From: Acidocella sp.
GTDB taxonomy: Bacteria > Pseudomonadota > Alphaproteobacteria > Acetobacterales > Acetobacteraceae
Direction: 5' to 3'
NCBI GenBank assembly: GCA_031291755.1
Contig: JARLIK010000028.1
Span: 36,886 to 100,885 of the forward strand
Length of the DNA stretch: 64,000 nt
Under the pieces are notes generated by a model. That model searched no databases. It saw only the letters and a program-made list of their open reading frames with translations, and had not been told where the DNA came from. Shown here in pieces: positions 8,903 to 18,672 of this stretch (position 1 is its first letter; every line of letters starts with the position of its first letter). A program made the position numbers and the translations under genes.

Positions 8903-9778
8903 ATGCAACTCTCCGCATCCTCGCGCCACCGCGGCGCACTCGCTCTGCTCTCTATGCCAGCGGTTTTGTTTACCGCCATGATGGTAGTGTTCCCGATCCT
9001 ATACACGATCTGGCTCAGCTTCCGGACGGCACCTTTAGGCCACGCCACGCAATTTGTCGGCCTCGCCAATTATTCGCAATTGGCACACGCGCCGCAGTTC
9101 TGGAACAGCATCAAGGTCAGCCTGACACTGTATGTTATCTCGCTCGCCTTGCAGCTCACCGGAGGCACGTATCTGGCGGTGCTGCTATTCCAGGCCAAGC
9201 GCATGCCGGCCATTCTGCGTTCAGTGCTGATCTCGCCGTTCATGGTGCCGCCCGTGGTTGTCGGCATGATGTTTCTGGTCATTCTTGATCCTTCGCTCGG
9301 TGCTGCCAACTGGGTCCTCAGCCTGTTCGGCATCGGCCCTTCAGCCTGGCTCGCCTCGCCGGAATGGGTCATTCCCACTGTTGCCCTCATCGACACTTGG
9401 CAGTGGATGCCGTTCGTCGCGCTGATCGTTCTGGGTGGGTTGCAATCACTGCCGCCCAGCGTCTATGAGGCCGCAAAGATTGATGGTGCGCCTTCAAGAT
9501 TGGTGTTCTGGCGGATCACGCTGCCACTGCTGCTGCCAACGCTTGCCACTGCGGCCATTTTACGAACCGTCGACCTGCTGCGGTTTTTCGATATCATTTA
9601 TGTAACCACGCAAGGCGGTCCATTGAACGCCTCAGACACATTGAACATCTATGGCTTCCATATTGGCTTCGAATTATTTCAGTTCGGCTATGCCAGCGCA
9701 TTGGCGATGACATTGACCGCGATGGTATTCGGCGTGGTGCTGGCGCTGAACCGCCTTCGCAAAGCTGTGGATTGGTGA
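8903..9778 (+). CDS. CUT1 ABC transporter permease (MalF type)
   Basis: 291 residues with about six membrane segments; the first spans LLSMPAVLFTAMMVVFPILY. The cytoplasmic EAA loop is YEAAKIDGAPSRLVFWRITL, which docks on the ATPase. It forms the inner-membrane channel together with the permease at 9786. Only two bases separate it from the SDR stop. Confidence 0.9.
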   Translation: MQLSASSRHRGALALLSMPAVLFTAMMVVFPILYTIWLSFRTAPLGHATQFVGLANYSQLAHAPQFWNSIKVSLTLYVISLALQLTGGTYLAVLLFQAKRMPAILRSVLISPFMVPPVVVGMMFLVILDPSLGAANWVLSLFGIGPSAWLASPEWVIPTVALIDTWQWMPFVALIVLGGLQSLPPSVYEAAKIDGAPSRLVFWRITLPLLLPTLATAAILRTVDLLRFFDIIYVTTQGGPLNASDTLNIYGFHIGFELFQFGYASALAMTLTAMVFGVVLALNRLRKAVDW

Positions 9779-9785
9779 GGGCCCT

Positions 9786-10625
9786 ATGAGCGATCGCACA
9801 TTATCCCAGCCAAGGCGCGAGCAATTGATGCGTGTGCTCGTCATCGCGCAGCTCGTCATCTTGGCGATCGGGATTCTATTTCCCATCGCCTGGATGGTGA
9901 CATCCTCGTTCAAATCATCCGCTGATGTCACCGCCTATCCGCCAACATTGCTGTTCAGGCCAACGTTGGACAATTACACGCGGCTTTTGCAAACAACACC
10001 GTTCTTTTCCTACGCCCGCAACAGCCTGATCGAGAGCGGCAGTTCAACCCTGATCGGCTTGCTGCTAGGCGTGCCGGCGGCCTATGCCGCATCCATCACC
10101 CGCGCGAGCTGGCCCGCGCTGGTTACACTCTCCGCCCGCATGGCGCCGGGCACATTGTTCCTGATCCCATGGTACATTGTGTTTCGCGATCTCGGCATGG
10201 TCGGCACCTATGGCGCCTTGATTTTGACGCAGGCGGCGATCACCCTGCCGATCGTCATTTGGGTTTTGCTGCCGGCGTTTGATGCTATTCCGCGCAGCAT
10301 CCTGGAAGCGGCCGGCGTCGATGGCTGCGGCATATTGCGCAGCCTGTGGCGCGTCGCTCTGCCGCTGGTCAGTTCGGGACTCGTCATCGCCACCATTCTC
10401 GCATTCGTATTCTCCTGGAATTACTTCCTGTTCGCACTGGTGTTGTCAGACGAAAACACCAAACCGCTGGTGGTGGCCGCATTCAACTACATCGGCGAAG
10501 GCTCAACCGACTGGGGCGGGCTAATGGCCGCCGCCACTTTAATCGCGCTGCCGCCGCTGGTGCTGGCCATCGCGGTACAGCGCTGGCTGGTGGCCGGACT
10601 CACACTTGGCGCAGTGAAAGGATAA
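9786..10625 (+). CDS. CUT1 ABC transporter permease (MalG type)
   Basis: 279 residues. It opens with a membrane helix around LVILAIGILFPIAWMVTSSF, typical of MalG-type subunits, and has the EAA motif ILEAAGVDGCGILRSLWRVA, followed by two C-terminal helices. It pairs with the MalF-type permease 7 bases upstream, and the ATPase starts 4 bases downstream. Confidence 0.9.
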   Translation: MSDRTLSQPRREQLMRVLVIAQLVILAIGILFPIAWMVTSSFKSSADVTAYPPTLLFRPTLDNYTRLLQTTPFFSYARNSLIESGSSTLIGLLLGVPAAYAASITRASWPALVTLSARMAPGTLFLIPWYIVFRDLGMVGTYGALILTQAAITLPIVIWVLLPAFDAIPRSILEAAGVDGCGILRSLWRVALPLVSSGLVIATILAFVFSWNYFLFALVLSDENTKPLVVAAFNYIGEGSTDWGGLMAAATLIALPPLVLAIAVQRWLVAGLTLGAVKG

Positions 10626-10629
10626 CGGT

Positions 10630-11679
<1,050 letters not shown>

Positions 11680-11692
11680 ACGGGACGTCGCC

Positions 11693-13423
11693 ATGAAGCG
11701 CCCGCTGGAGGAGTTACGCAGCCAGCGCTGGTACGCCGGTATTGACATACGCGGTTTCGCGCACCGTCAGCGCAGCCAGCAAATGGGGCTGCGGCGCGAA
11801 GAGTTCATGGGCAAGCCGGTGATCGGCATCATCAATACCTGGAGCGATCTCAGCCCTTGCCATATCCATCTGCGCGAGCGTGCCGAGGCGGTGAAGCGTG
11901 GTGTCTGGCAAGCCGGCGGCTACCCTGTCGAACTGCCGGCACTCTCATTGGGCGAGGTGCTGGTGAAGCCATCCACCATGCTCTACCGCAACCTGCTGGC
12001 CATGGAAGTGGAGGAACTGCTGCGCTCGCTGCCGGTGGATGGCGCGGTGCTGCTGGGCGGCTGTGATAAAACCACGCCCGGCTTGCTGATGGGCGCGATC
12101 AGCATGGATATTCCAGCGATTTTTTGTCCTGCAGGACCGATGTCAAACGGCAAATTTCACGGCACGCTGGTCGGCGCTGGCACCCATACCAAAAAATACT
12201 GGGAGGAAAAACGCGCCGGCAATATTTCGGAGTCTGACTGGGTCGAACTTGAAAGCCGCATGACGCGTTCGATCGGCACCTGCAACACAATGGGCACCGC
12301 CTCGACCATGACCTCCATTGTTGACGCCATGGGCCTCACGCTGCCCGGCGCGTCCTCAATTCCGGCGGCTGATTCCGGCCATCCCCGCATGGCTTCGGCT
12401 TGCGGTGAGCGGATTGTCGGCATGGTGTGGGAAGATATGAAACTTTCCACCCTGCTCAAAGCTCAGGTTTTTCAAAATGGCGTCACCGCCTGCATGGCCC
12501 TCGGCGGCTCGACCAACGCGGCGATCCACCTGATTGCCTTGGCGCGCCGCGCGGGGGTTAATTTGACCTTGGATGATCTTGCAGCCGTGGCCGCCAGAAT
12601 TCCGGTCTGCGCCAACCTCTATCCATCCGGCACGCATCTGATGGAGGATTTCTTTTTCGCCGGCGGCCTGCCTGCGCTCCTGCGCAAATTGGGAAGCGCG
12701 ATGAATGGTGATTGCATGACCGTCAACGGCCGCACGCTTGGCGAAAATATCGCCGATGCCGCCTGCTATGATGACGACATCATCCGCGACCCCGCGCACG
12801 CCGTGGTGCCGCTCACCAAGGGCGTCACGCTCGCGGTGGTGCGCGGCAATATCTGCCCGGATGGCGCGGTGATAAAAACCAGCGCCGCCAGCCCGCATCT
12901 GCTGCGCCATACCGGCAAGGCCGTGGTGTTCGACAACCCCGCCGACATGGCCGCACGAATTGACGACCCTGCGTGCGGTATCGATGAAACTTCCGTGCTG
13001 GTGCTGCGCAATGCGGGGCCGGTTGGCGCTCCGGGCATGCCCGAATGGGGCAATCTACCGATCCCGAAACCGCTTCTGGAGCGTGGCGTGCGCGACATTC
13101 TGCGCATCAGCGACGGCCGTATGAGCGGCACACATTACGGCACCTGCATTTTGCATGTCGCGCCAGAATCCGCCATCGGCGGCCCGCTTGCCCTGCTGCA
13201 AACCGGCGACACCATCGTGCTTGATGTCGCTGCGGGCAGCCTCAACATGCTGGTGGACGATGCTGAATTGGCCCGCCGCCGCGCCGCCTGGAAGCCCGCC
13301 ACGGAAACCTATGAGCGCTCCTATGGCTGGCTCTACAAACGCCATGTCACCCAAGCGCCCGATGGCTGCGATTTTGACTTCCTCGAGGGCCGCGGCGGCG
13401 TCCCCGAACCACCGATTTTTTGA
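11693..13423 (+). CDS. IlvD/Edd-family sugar acid dehydratase
   Basis: 576 residues from the ATG at 11693, where the family N-terminus begins (LRSQRWYAGIDIRGFAHR). It is an iron-sulfur dehydratase. Cys56, Cys124 (GGCDKTTPG) and Cys197 (GTCNTMGTA) are the cluster ligands, and the C-terminal domain has the SDGRMSGT block. The N-terminus resembles L-arabinonate/D-xylonate dehydratases rather than dihydroxyacid dehydratase IlvD. It turns an aldonate into a 2-keto-3-deoxy acid, which fits cleavage by the next gene's aldolase. The sulfogluconate dehydratase of the sulfo-ED pathway belongs to the same family. It is transcribed with the ABC importer. Confidence 0.85.
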   Translation: MKRPLEELRSQRWYAGIDIRGFAHRQRSQQMGLRREEFMGKPVIGIINTWSDLSPCHIHLRERAEAVKRGVWQAGGYPVELPALSLGEVLVKPSTMLYRNLLAMEVEELLRSLPVDGAVLLGGCDKTTPGLLMGAISMDIPAIFCPAGPMSNGKFHGTLVGAGTHTKKYWEEKRAGNISESDWVELESRMTRSIGTCNTMGTASTMTSIVDAMGLTLPGASSIPAADSGHPRMASACGERIVGMVWEDMKLSTLLKAQVFQNGVTACMALGGSTNAAIHLIALARRAGVNLTLDDLAAVAARIPVCANLYPSGTHLMEDFFFAGGLPALLRKLGSAMNGDCMTVNGRTLGENIADAACYDDDIIRDPAHAVVPLTKGVTLAVVRGNICPDGAVIKTSAASPHLLRHTGKAVVFDNPADMAARIDDPACGIDETSVLVLRNAGPVGAPGMPEWGNLPIPKPLLERGVRDILRISDGRMSGTHYGTCILHVAPESAIGGPLALLQTGDTIVLDVAAGSLNMLVDDAELARRRAAWKPATETYERSYGWLYKRHVTQAPDGCDFDFLEGRGGVPEPPIF

Positions 13424-13434
13424 AAGGTTCCGTC

Positions 13435-14190
13435 ATGGCAAATCAATTCCGCACCAAACTCGGTGAAAAAATCCCTCTCGGCACATGGCTGATGAGCGGC
13501 GCGCCCGCCACCGCCGAAGCGCTTGGCCATGCGGGATTTGATTTTCTAGTCGTCGATATGGAACACGTGCCGGTCGATGCACCGCAAGCCATCGAGCATC
13601 TGCGCGCCATCGGCAACACCCCCGCCGTGCCGGTGGTGCGTATTCCGTGGAATGACCCTATCTGGATTAAGCGCGTCATGGATGCAGGGGCTGAAACCTT
13701 GATGGTGCCGTTTGTGCAAAATGCCGTCCAGGCCGAGGCCGCAGCGCAATCCATGCGTTACCCACCCGTGGGCCGGCGCGGCGTGGCAGCCATGCACCGC
13801 GCCAGTCATTACGGCGCGGACCGCACCTATCTGAAAACCGCCAATGACTGCGCCTTCCTGATCGTGCAACTAGAAACCCCCGAAGCCATCGCCAATCTGC
13901 CTGCCATCGCCAAGGTCCCCGGCGTTGATGCGTTATTCATCGGTCCTGGCGATCTTTCGGCCGCTATGGGTCATATCGGCGAGGTTGGCCATGCCGATGT
14001 GCAAAAAGCCCTGGCTGCCGCCGTCGCGCCAGCCCGCGCCGCCGGACTGCCCATCGGGATTCTGGCGCCGAATTTGGACTTCGCAAAACAATTCATCGGC
14101 TATGGCTATAATTTCGTCGCCGTCGCTTCTGATCTCGCCATGTTGACCGGCCGTGCGGCGGAAATTCTCTCGGCTCTTACAGCGAAGTAA
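13435..14190 (+). CDS. HpcH/HpaI-family 2-keto-3-deoxy acid aldolase
   Basis: 251 residues from the ATG at 13435 (ribosome site GAAAGG just upstream; a TTG at 13420 is less likely). This is a class II, divalent-metal aldolase of the TIM-barrel HpcH/HpaI family. Catalytic His44 (VDMEH), Arg69 (VRIPW) and metal ligands Glu147 (QLETPEA) and Asp173 (GPGDLS) are all present. It cleaves 2-keto-3-deoxy sugar acids to pyruvate plus an aldehyde, the logical step after the dehydratase encoded 11 bases upstream. The KDSG aldolase of the sulfo-ED pathway is in this family, as are 2-keto-3-deoxy-rhamnonate and -glucarate aldolases. Confidence 0.88.
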   Translation: MANQFRTKLGEKIPLGTWLMSGAPATAEALGHAGFDFLVVDMEHVPVDAPQAIEHLRAIGNTPAVPVVRIPWNDPIWIKRVMDAGAETLMVPFVQNAVQAEAAAQSMRYPPVGRRGVAAMHRASHYGADRTYLKTANDCAFLIVQLETPEAIANLPAIAKVPGVDALFIGPGDLSAAMGHIGEVGHADVQKALAAAVAPARAAGLPIGILAPNLDFAKQFIGYGYNFVAVASDLAMLTGRAAEILSALTAK

Positions 14191-14201
14191 TCAGCCACCG
14201 C

Positions 14202-15335
14202 CTATAGCCGGATATTTTTAATCCGATACGCCTCGATCGCCGCCAGGTCCGGTTCGATCCCCAGCCCCGGCGAGTCCGAAAGGCATACCTTGCCCTGCGT
14301 CACATTCATTTGCGGCCCGGCGATGCGTTCGCGCAGCGGATTTTCATTCGCGTCAATCTCCAACATCCCATGACCACCTGCCGCCGCCAGCAAATGCGCC
14401 GAGGCCACCAGACCAATTCCACCACCCAGATAATGCGGACAGAATTGTTTCCCCGCGGCCCGAATGGCACGGGCAACCGGCAAGCATCCCGAGAAGCCAC
14501 CCCATTTGGCGGCATCGGGCTGGACGACTGCGAGAGCACCTTCGCGCAAGGCCATCTCAAAGGCTTCGGCGCCCTCGAGATTTTCGCCGGCGGCCAACGG
14601 CGGTGCCCCCGCCTCAACGAGTTGCCGCCATTCACGCCAGGGCCGATCACACCGCAGCGGCTCTTCAAGCCAGGCCAAGTCGAATGCCTTTAACGAAGGC
14701 ACCATCGCGAGTGCTTCTTCAATTGTCCATGCTTGATTTGCGTCGGCTGCCAAACGCCCGTTGCCAACAGCGGCGTGGACTGCCTGCAAGTTTCTAATAT
14801 CGCGTGCCTTACCAAAGCCAATTTTTATTTTGAACGCGCGGTATCCTTCGGCAAATTTCACACTCACGGTCCGCTCCGGCTCATGTGGATTGATACCGCT
14901 CGCATACACGGCGACGTTCGGCGAGTGTCCGCCAAGATGCCGCCAAAGTGGCGCTCCGGCGCGTTTGGCCATAATATCCCAAGCCGCCAGATCAACCGCC
15001 GCGATGGCCTGCGCCAGCGGGCCGCGCTCACCTGACTGAAGTGCTACCACCGCCGTCGCCTGGGTGAGATGCTTGAATAAGGCAGCCGCATCATCAAGCG
15101 CGTATCCAATAACCCATTCGCCCAAAACTTCCGTCACGAGACGGGCCCGATGCTCAGCGCCCACCGACGGAAAATTGCACCACACCTCACCCCAGCCATG
15201 AAAGCCGTCCGCATCCTCAAGCCGCACGAACACGGCGGGCCGGTCATGCATAATACCAAATGAGGTTTGTACAGGGGTGGCTAGCGGGTAACGAAATACG
15301 AAAGCCTCAAGCCGGCGCAAAACTGCGCCACTCAT
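14202..15335 (-). CDS. Enolase-superfamily (mandelate racemase-like) dehydratase or epimerase
   Basis: 377 residues. The N-terminal capping domain is followed by a TIM barrel with the superfamily acid-base residues: Lys169/Lys171 (FKIKIG), metal ligands Asp198 (ADANQAW), Glu224 (WLEEP) and Glu251 (AAGENLEG), then Asp274-x-x-Lys277 and His301 (PHYLGGG). The KxK plus His-Asp arrangement is that of mandelate-racemase-group acid-sugar dehydratases and epimerases. It converges on the HpcH aldolase with only 11 bases between them, so it belongs to the locus but has its own promoter. Likely substrate is an aldonate related to that handled by the rightward operon. Confidence 0.8.
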   Translation of the reverse strand: MSGAVLRRLEAFVFRYPLATPVQTSFGIMHDRPAVFVRLEDADGFHGWGEVWCNFPSVGAEHRARLVTEVLGEWVIGYALDDAAALFKHLTQATAVVALQSGERGPLAQAIAAVDLAAWDIMAKRAGAPLWRHLGGHSPNVAVYASGINPHEPERTVSVKFAEGYRAFKIKIGFGKARDIRNLQAVHAAVGNGRLAADANQAWTIEEALAMVPSLKAFDLAWLEEPLRCDRPWREWRQLVEAGAPPLAAGENLEGAEAFEMALREGALAVVQPDAAKWGGFSGCLPVARAIRAAGKQFCPHYLGGGIGLVASAHLLAAAGGHGMLEIDANENPLRERIAGPQMNVTQGKVCLSDSPGLGIEPDLAAIEAYRIKNIRL

Positions 15336-15693
15336 GGCTTGCTGTTCATTTCAAGGCGCAGAAAATCACCTTGGTAGATAACCTTAAACGAAAATATCAT
15401 GGCGCCATCGGCTGTATTAAAAATACGCATGCTTTCGACCAAATTAAGTAACTCTGACTTAGTATCATGATAAACTTCAGCAAGGCTGGCTAGCATCGTT
15501 TCAACCCGCCGCCACCGGCCTGGCGCAAAATCGCTAGGATCAGCGGTTCACTATACCTCGACATTTTTATGCAAATCTCCTCGTGCAGTTTGCCGTGAAA
15601 ATTCTACTTATCAATCCCCTTAATCGCGGGGGGGGGAGGGGATTACTCGGCACAACTTCCGAACAGTCATCGTGAGCATCGAAACTTGATGGC
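15336..15693. other. Intergenic region upstream of the enolase-family gene
   Basis: 358 bases without a convincing gene. It holds two perfect 10-base palindromes, ATGGCGCCAT (15399-15408) and TATCATGATA (15463-15472), upstream of the enolase-family start and usable as operator sites, and the hairpin with a nine-G tract described separately. No promoter hexamers are clear enough to call. Confidence 0.4.
15613..15644 (-). terminator. Candidate terminator hairpin after the SDR/MFS operon
   Basis: Perfect 7-base arms AATCCCC and GGGGATT enclose an 18-base loop that contains a run of nine G (15628-15636). It lies 50 bases beyond the stop of the leftward SDR gene. There is no T run after it on the minus strand, so it is a weak terminator candidate; the G tract is also prone to slippage. 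Confidence 0.3.
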
Positions 15694-16446
15694 CTACGTT
15701 AAAAAAGCGCCACCGTTGGCGTGGATGGTTTGACCCGTGATGTAACGCGCGTCAGGTCCGGCCAGAAAACAAACCAGGGCCGCGACTTCCTCGGCAGTGC
15801 CGCGCCGGCCTAACAGCGTACCAGCGCGTGCATGGTGCTCTGGGTTGCCGCCGGCGGCTGCGCCGCGCACCGTGTCGATCAGGCCGGGTACCACGCAATT
15901 GGCGGTAATGGAGTCAGCAGCGAGGTCATAGGCCAGAGCGTGTGTTAAGCCGACCAGCCCGGCCTTCGCGGCCAGTACATGCGCCCGGCGGGCCGAGCCG
16001 GAATGAGCAGACATGCCGCCGATGTTAATGATGCTGCCGGCCGTTGATTGCCGCAAAAACGGCGCTGCGGCATGGGCGCAAATATAGGCGCCATCCAGGA
16101 TCACGGATGTCACCTCCCGCCATTGCGCGTAATCAAGCGCATCGAACTCTGCCTCGCGGCGGATGGCGGCGTTATTTACCAGAATATCAATGCCGCCGAA
16201 ATGCGCGGCTGCTTGCGCCATGAGTTTCTGGCCGGCAGCGGGGTCCGTGATGTCGGCAAGGCAGACCATCGCCTCGCCGCCTGCTTGTCTTACCAGTTGC
16301 GCGGTTATAGCCGCCGCTTCCGCCGAGTTGACGGCATTGATGACAACGCTTGCGCCCTGGCGGCCCATGGTCACCGCGATAGCACGGCCGATATTGCGGG
16401 CCGCTCCGGTAACAACGGCGACGCGTCCCTGCAGCGGGTGGTTCAT
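15694..16446 (-). CDS. SDR-family protein lacking the usual catalytic residues
   Basis: 250 residues with an intact Rossmann nucleotide site (TGAARNIG, 13-20; NNAA at 91-94). At the active site Lys161 is kept, but the Tyr position is Val157 (HVLAAK), the Ser position is Gly144 (NIGGMSAH) and the Asn position is Ile116. The residues around this gap read like a conserved sub-family and the rest of the fold is undamaged (VVPGLIDT, ITGQTIHANGG), so it is unlikely to be a decayed gene. It may use a different chemistry, such as dehydration, or bind ligand only. Its start overlaps the MFS stop by one base: co-transcribed. Confidence 0.75.
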   Translation of the reverse strand: MNHPLQGRVAVVTGAARNIGRAIAVTMGRQGASVVINAVNSAEAAAITAQLVRQAGGEAMVCLADITDPAAGQKLMAQAAAHFGGIDILVNNAAIRREAEFDALDYAQWREVTSVILDGAYICAHAAAPFLRQSTAGSIINIGGMSAHSGSARRAHVLAAKAGLVGLTHALAYDLAADSITANCVVPGLIDTVRGAAAGGNPEHHARAGTLLGRRGTAEEVAALVCFLAGPDARYITGQTIHANGGAFLT

Positions 16447-17762
16447 TAAAGTGTTCCTATGCTGGTTACAGCAGGTGCTGCGGATAATTGCACATCGGCG
16501 CGGATCCAGAAGGAGAGCACGATGCCCATGGCCAGCAGAGCGATGGAGCCTGCGAAAGGTAACACATAGCTACCCGACCATTCGCTGACTGCCCCGAAAA
16601 ACAGCGGCGAAACGATGGCCGCCACACCGGCCGCGGTGCTCAAAATACCGCCTGCTACGGCGGTAAAACGTGGTGCCACGTCGCTCGGCACGGACCATAT
16701 CGGCGCTTCGGCCATTTCGAGTGAGAACAGCGCCAGTGCCAGCGCAGCTGCGATGACATTCTGATCGTGCCAGACCATGACGACGACCAAGCAGATCAAC
16801 GCGCCACTGAAAGCCAGGATTACCACGTTGCGGCGCGCTAGTGTCAAATTGCCGGTGCGGGCGAAAATGCCATCGGTCAGCAACCCGCCGCAAATATCGC
16901 CCAGCATACCGCCAAAAAAGGCGAGTGAGGTGAACATGGCCGAATGCACGATGTTCATGTGGTAGGTTTCGCGGAAGAAGCTCGGCAGCCAGGTCAAATA
17001 TAGCCACAAGGTCCAGGCGTGGGCGAAAAACACCAAGGTTGCGGGCAGCATGCGGCGGATCAGGCGTGCCCAAGGCACCTCTGCCGCGCCGCCGACATTT
17101 GCCTGATACGGCTCGAGCGTATCCAGCTCGGCCTGGGTAATGCCCGGATGCGCGGCCGGATTATCCCGTGCGTAAAAAAACCAGCCACAGAGCCAGACGA
17201 AGCTAATACCACCCAAAACGTAAAATGCCACGCGCCAGCCACCCAAGCTGATTAACGCCACCATAAGCAGTGGCGTGATGGTGGCCGCCATGCGGGCGGC
17301 GGCGTGAATAAAGCCTTGTGCGAAGCCGCGCCGCACTTTTGGTACCCAGTTGGTAATAACGCGGGCGGCGGTGGGCAAGGAACCGGCTTCGCCCAGCCCC
17401 ACAAGAAACCGCGCCGCGATCAACATGCCCAACCCGCCGGCCACGCCGGTTGCGAAAGTTCCGAAGGCCCAGATGAGCGCTAAAATGGTAAGAGACAGGC
17501 GAGCGCCAATCCGGTCGCCGAGAAACCCGCCCAGCAGCTGGGTGGCGGCGTAGCAATAGCCAAAAGCGGAAAAGGCGAGGCCAAGCTGAATGTTGGAAAG
17601 TCCCATTTCCTTTTTAATCAATGGACCAGCGACAGAGAGATTCACCCGGTCGATATATTCGATGAACACCATCAATGAGAGCAGGAGAAACACCAGCCCG
17701 CTGGTGCCGCGGAACATCCGCCATATGGATGGTATTTTACGGGTCATATTGGCTTCGCTCAT
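16446..17762 (-). CDS. MFS transporter, anion:cation symporter type
   Basis: 438 residues with twelve predicted membrane helices. The first, FLLLSLMVFIEYIDRVNLSV, and the loop GDRIGARLSL (A-like motif between helices 2 and 3) are typical of the ACS family that imports hexuronates, galactonate, glucarate or phthalates. RFLVGLGEAGSLPTAARVI is the family helix 4 block. The SDR gene follows with a one-base overlap, so the imported acid is presumably its substrate. The operon is divergent from the GntR regulator at 17933. Confidence 0.85.
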   Translation of the reverse strand: MSEANMTRKIPSIWRMFRGTSGLVFLLLSLMVFIEYIDRVNLSVAGPLIKKEMGLSNIQLGLAFSAFGYCYAATQLLGGFLGDRIGARLSLTILALIWAFGTFATGVAGGLGMLIAARFLVGLGEAGSLPTAARVITNWVPKVRRGFAQGFIHAAARMAATITPLLMVALISLGGWRVAFYVLGGISFVWLCGWFFYARDNPAAHPGITQAELDTLEPYQANVGGAAEVPWARLIRRMLPATLVFFAHAWTLWLYLTWLPSFFRETYHMNIVHSAMFTSLAFFGGMLGDICGGLLTDGIFARTGNLTLARRNVVILAFSGALICLVVVMVWHDQNVIAAALALALFSLEMAEAPIWSVPSDVAPRFTAVAGGILSTAAGVAAIVSPLFFGAVSEWSGSYVLPFAGSIALLAMGIVLSFWIRADVQLSAAPAVTSIGTL

Positions 17763-17845
17763 GGCTGTATGATCCTTCCTGACTTTTAAGAGCCAAATTT
17801 TCCCCGCAACGGGTGTGGCCAGCTAATTTTGGTGCGATATTACAT

Positions 17846-17857
17846 ATTGTCGACAAT
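17846..17857. promoter_or_regulatory. Candidate GntR/FadR-type operator ATTGTCGACAAT
   Basis: A perfect 12-base palindrome in the gap between the divergent MFS/SDR operon and the GntR gene. Its core TTGTCGACAA fits the short palindromes (T-G-T-n-n-n-A-C-A style) bound by FCD-type GntR regulators. Its position, 76 bases before the regulator's ATG, suits control of both directions. Binding is inferred. Confidence 0.5.
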
Positions 17858-17932
17858 CTAACAATAGGCTATTTACCCGCAATTAAGGGCACCGTTCGCG
17901 CCCATCAAAAATGTAGGCACCACCGCAACCCA

Positions 17933-18643
17933 ATGAATACAATCAATAAACTTGAATTTTTGAGGTCCAACAGCCTTCCCAGCCTGGTACAGGAGGAGGT
18001 GCTGCGCATGATCAAGGCTGGTGAGTTGGCGGCCGGGGCGCGGCTGAATGAGCTGGACCTAGCTGAGAGGTTGAAAATTAGCCGCTCCCCGCTGCGCGAG
18101 GCGATGCGGGCGCTGGAAGAGGCCGGGTTGGTGCGGCTGGAGCGCAATCGCGGGATGTTCGTCCGGCAAGTGTCACTCGCCGAAGCCTTAGAACTTTATC
18201 AAGTCAGGGCTGCACTCGATGACCAGGCCGGCCGCCTGCTGGCCCCCGTCATCACTAGTGCGCAGCTCAGCGAACTCGGTGTGATGCTGGATGGGCTTGA
18301 AGCGCTGGGTGAGAGCGATATCGACCATACATTTCCACGCAACATCGCGTTTCATGACCGGTTGGTGGAAATGACCGGCAATACCACGCTGCTGGGCCTG
18401 TACCGGCAGGTGATCAACCGGATGCATTTATTGCGGCGGCGCAGTTTTGCCGGCGGCAATGCGGCCTCACATCGCGAGCACCGGGAAATTCTGGCAGCGC
18501 TGGCAACGCGTTCACCGCAGGCCGCCGCTAACGCGATGCGCGCCCATGTAGAGCATGGCTACGAGCGTATGCATCAGGCTTCGGCCCAGGACGCGCCGCA
18601 GAATACCATGACACGCGCAAGGCGGCGTAAAGACGCAGCCTGA
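17933..18643 (+). CDS. GntR-family (FadR/FCD) transcriptional regulator
   Basis: 236 residues from the ATG at 17933; upstream in-frame sequence does not look like protein. The N-terminal winged helix has the GntR pattern LNELDLAERLKISRSPLREAMRALEEAGLV, here spanning residues about 35-65. The C-terminal all-helical FCD domain has metal-binding-type residues (FHDRLVEMTGN, HREHREILAAL, AMRAHVEHGY). It most likely represses its own operon and the divergent MFS/SDR pair until a small organic acid binds. A perfect palindrome lies at 17846. MmgE/PrpD genes follow on the same strand. Confidence 0.88.
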   Translation: MNTINKLEFLRSNSLPSLVQEEVLRMIKAGELAAGARLNELDLAERLKISRSPLREAMRALEEAGLVRLERNRGMFVRQVSLAEALELYQVRAALDDQAGRLLAPVITSAQLSELGVMLDGLEALGESDIDHTFPRNIAFHDRLVEMTGNTTLLGLYRQVINRMHLLRRRSFAGGNAASHREHREILAALATRSPQAAANAMRAHVEHGYERMHQASAQDAPQNTMTRARRRKDAA

Positions 18644-18672
18644 CATAATGATTGACTATGAAGGAAACGACG

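Noticed and set aside
12356..12910. 184-codon open frame on the minus strand inside the dehydratase
   Set aside because: It mirrors the strong plus-strand codon pattern, has no family features and no ribosome site; a shadow frame.
11693..13423. Dihydroxyacid dehydratase IlvD of branched-chain amino acid synthesis
   Set aside because: The N-terminus is of the arabinonate/xylonate type and the gene is embedded in a sugar import operon next to an HpcH aldolase.
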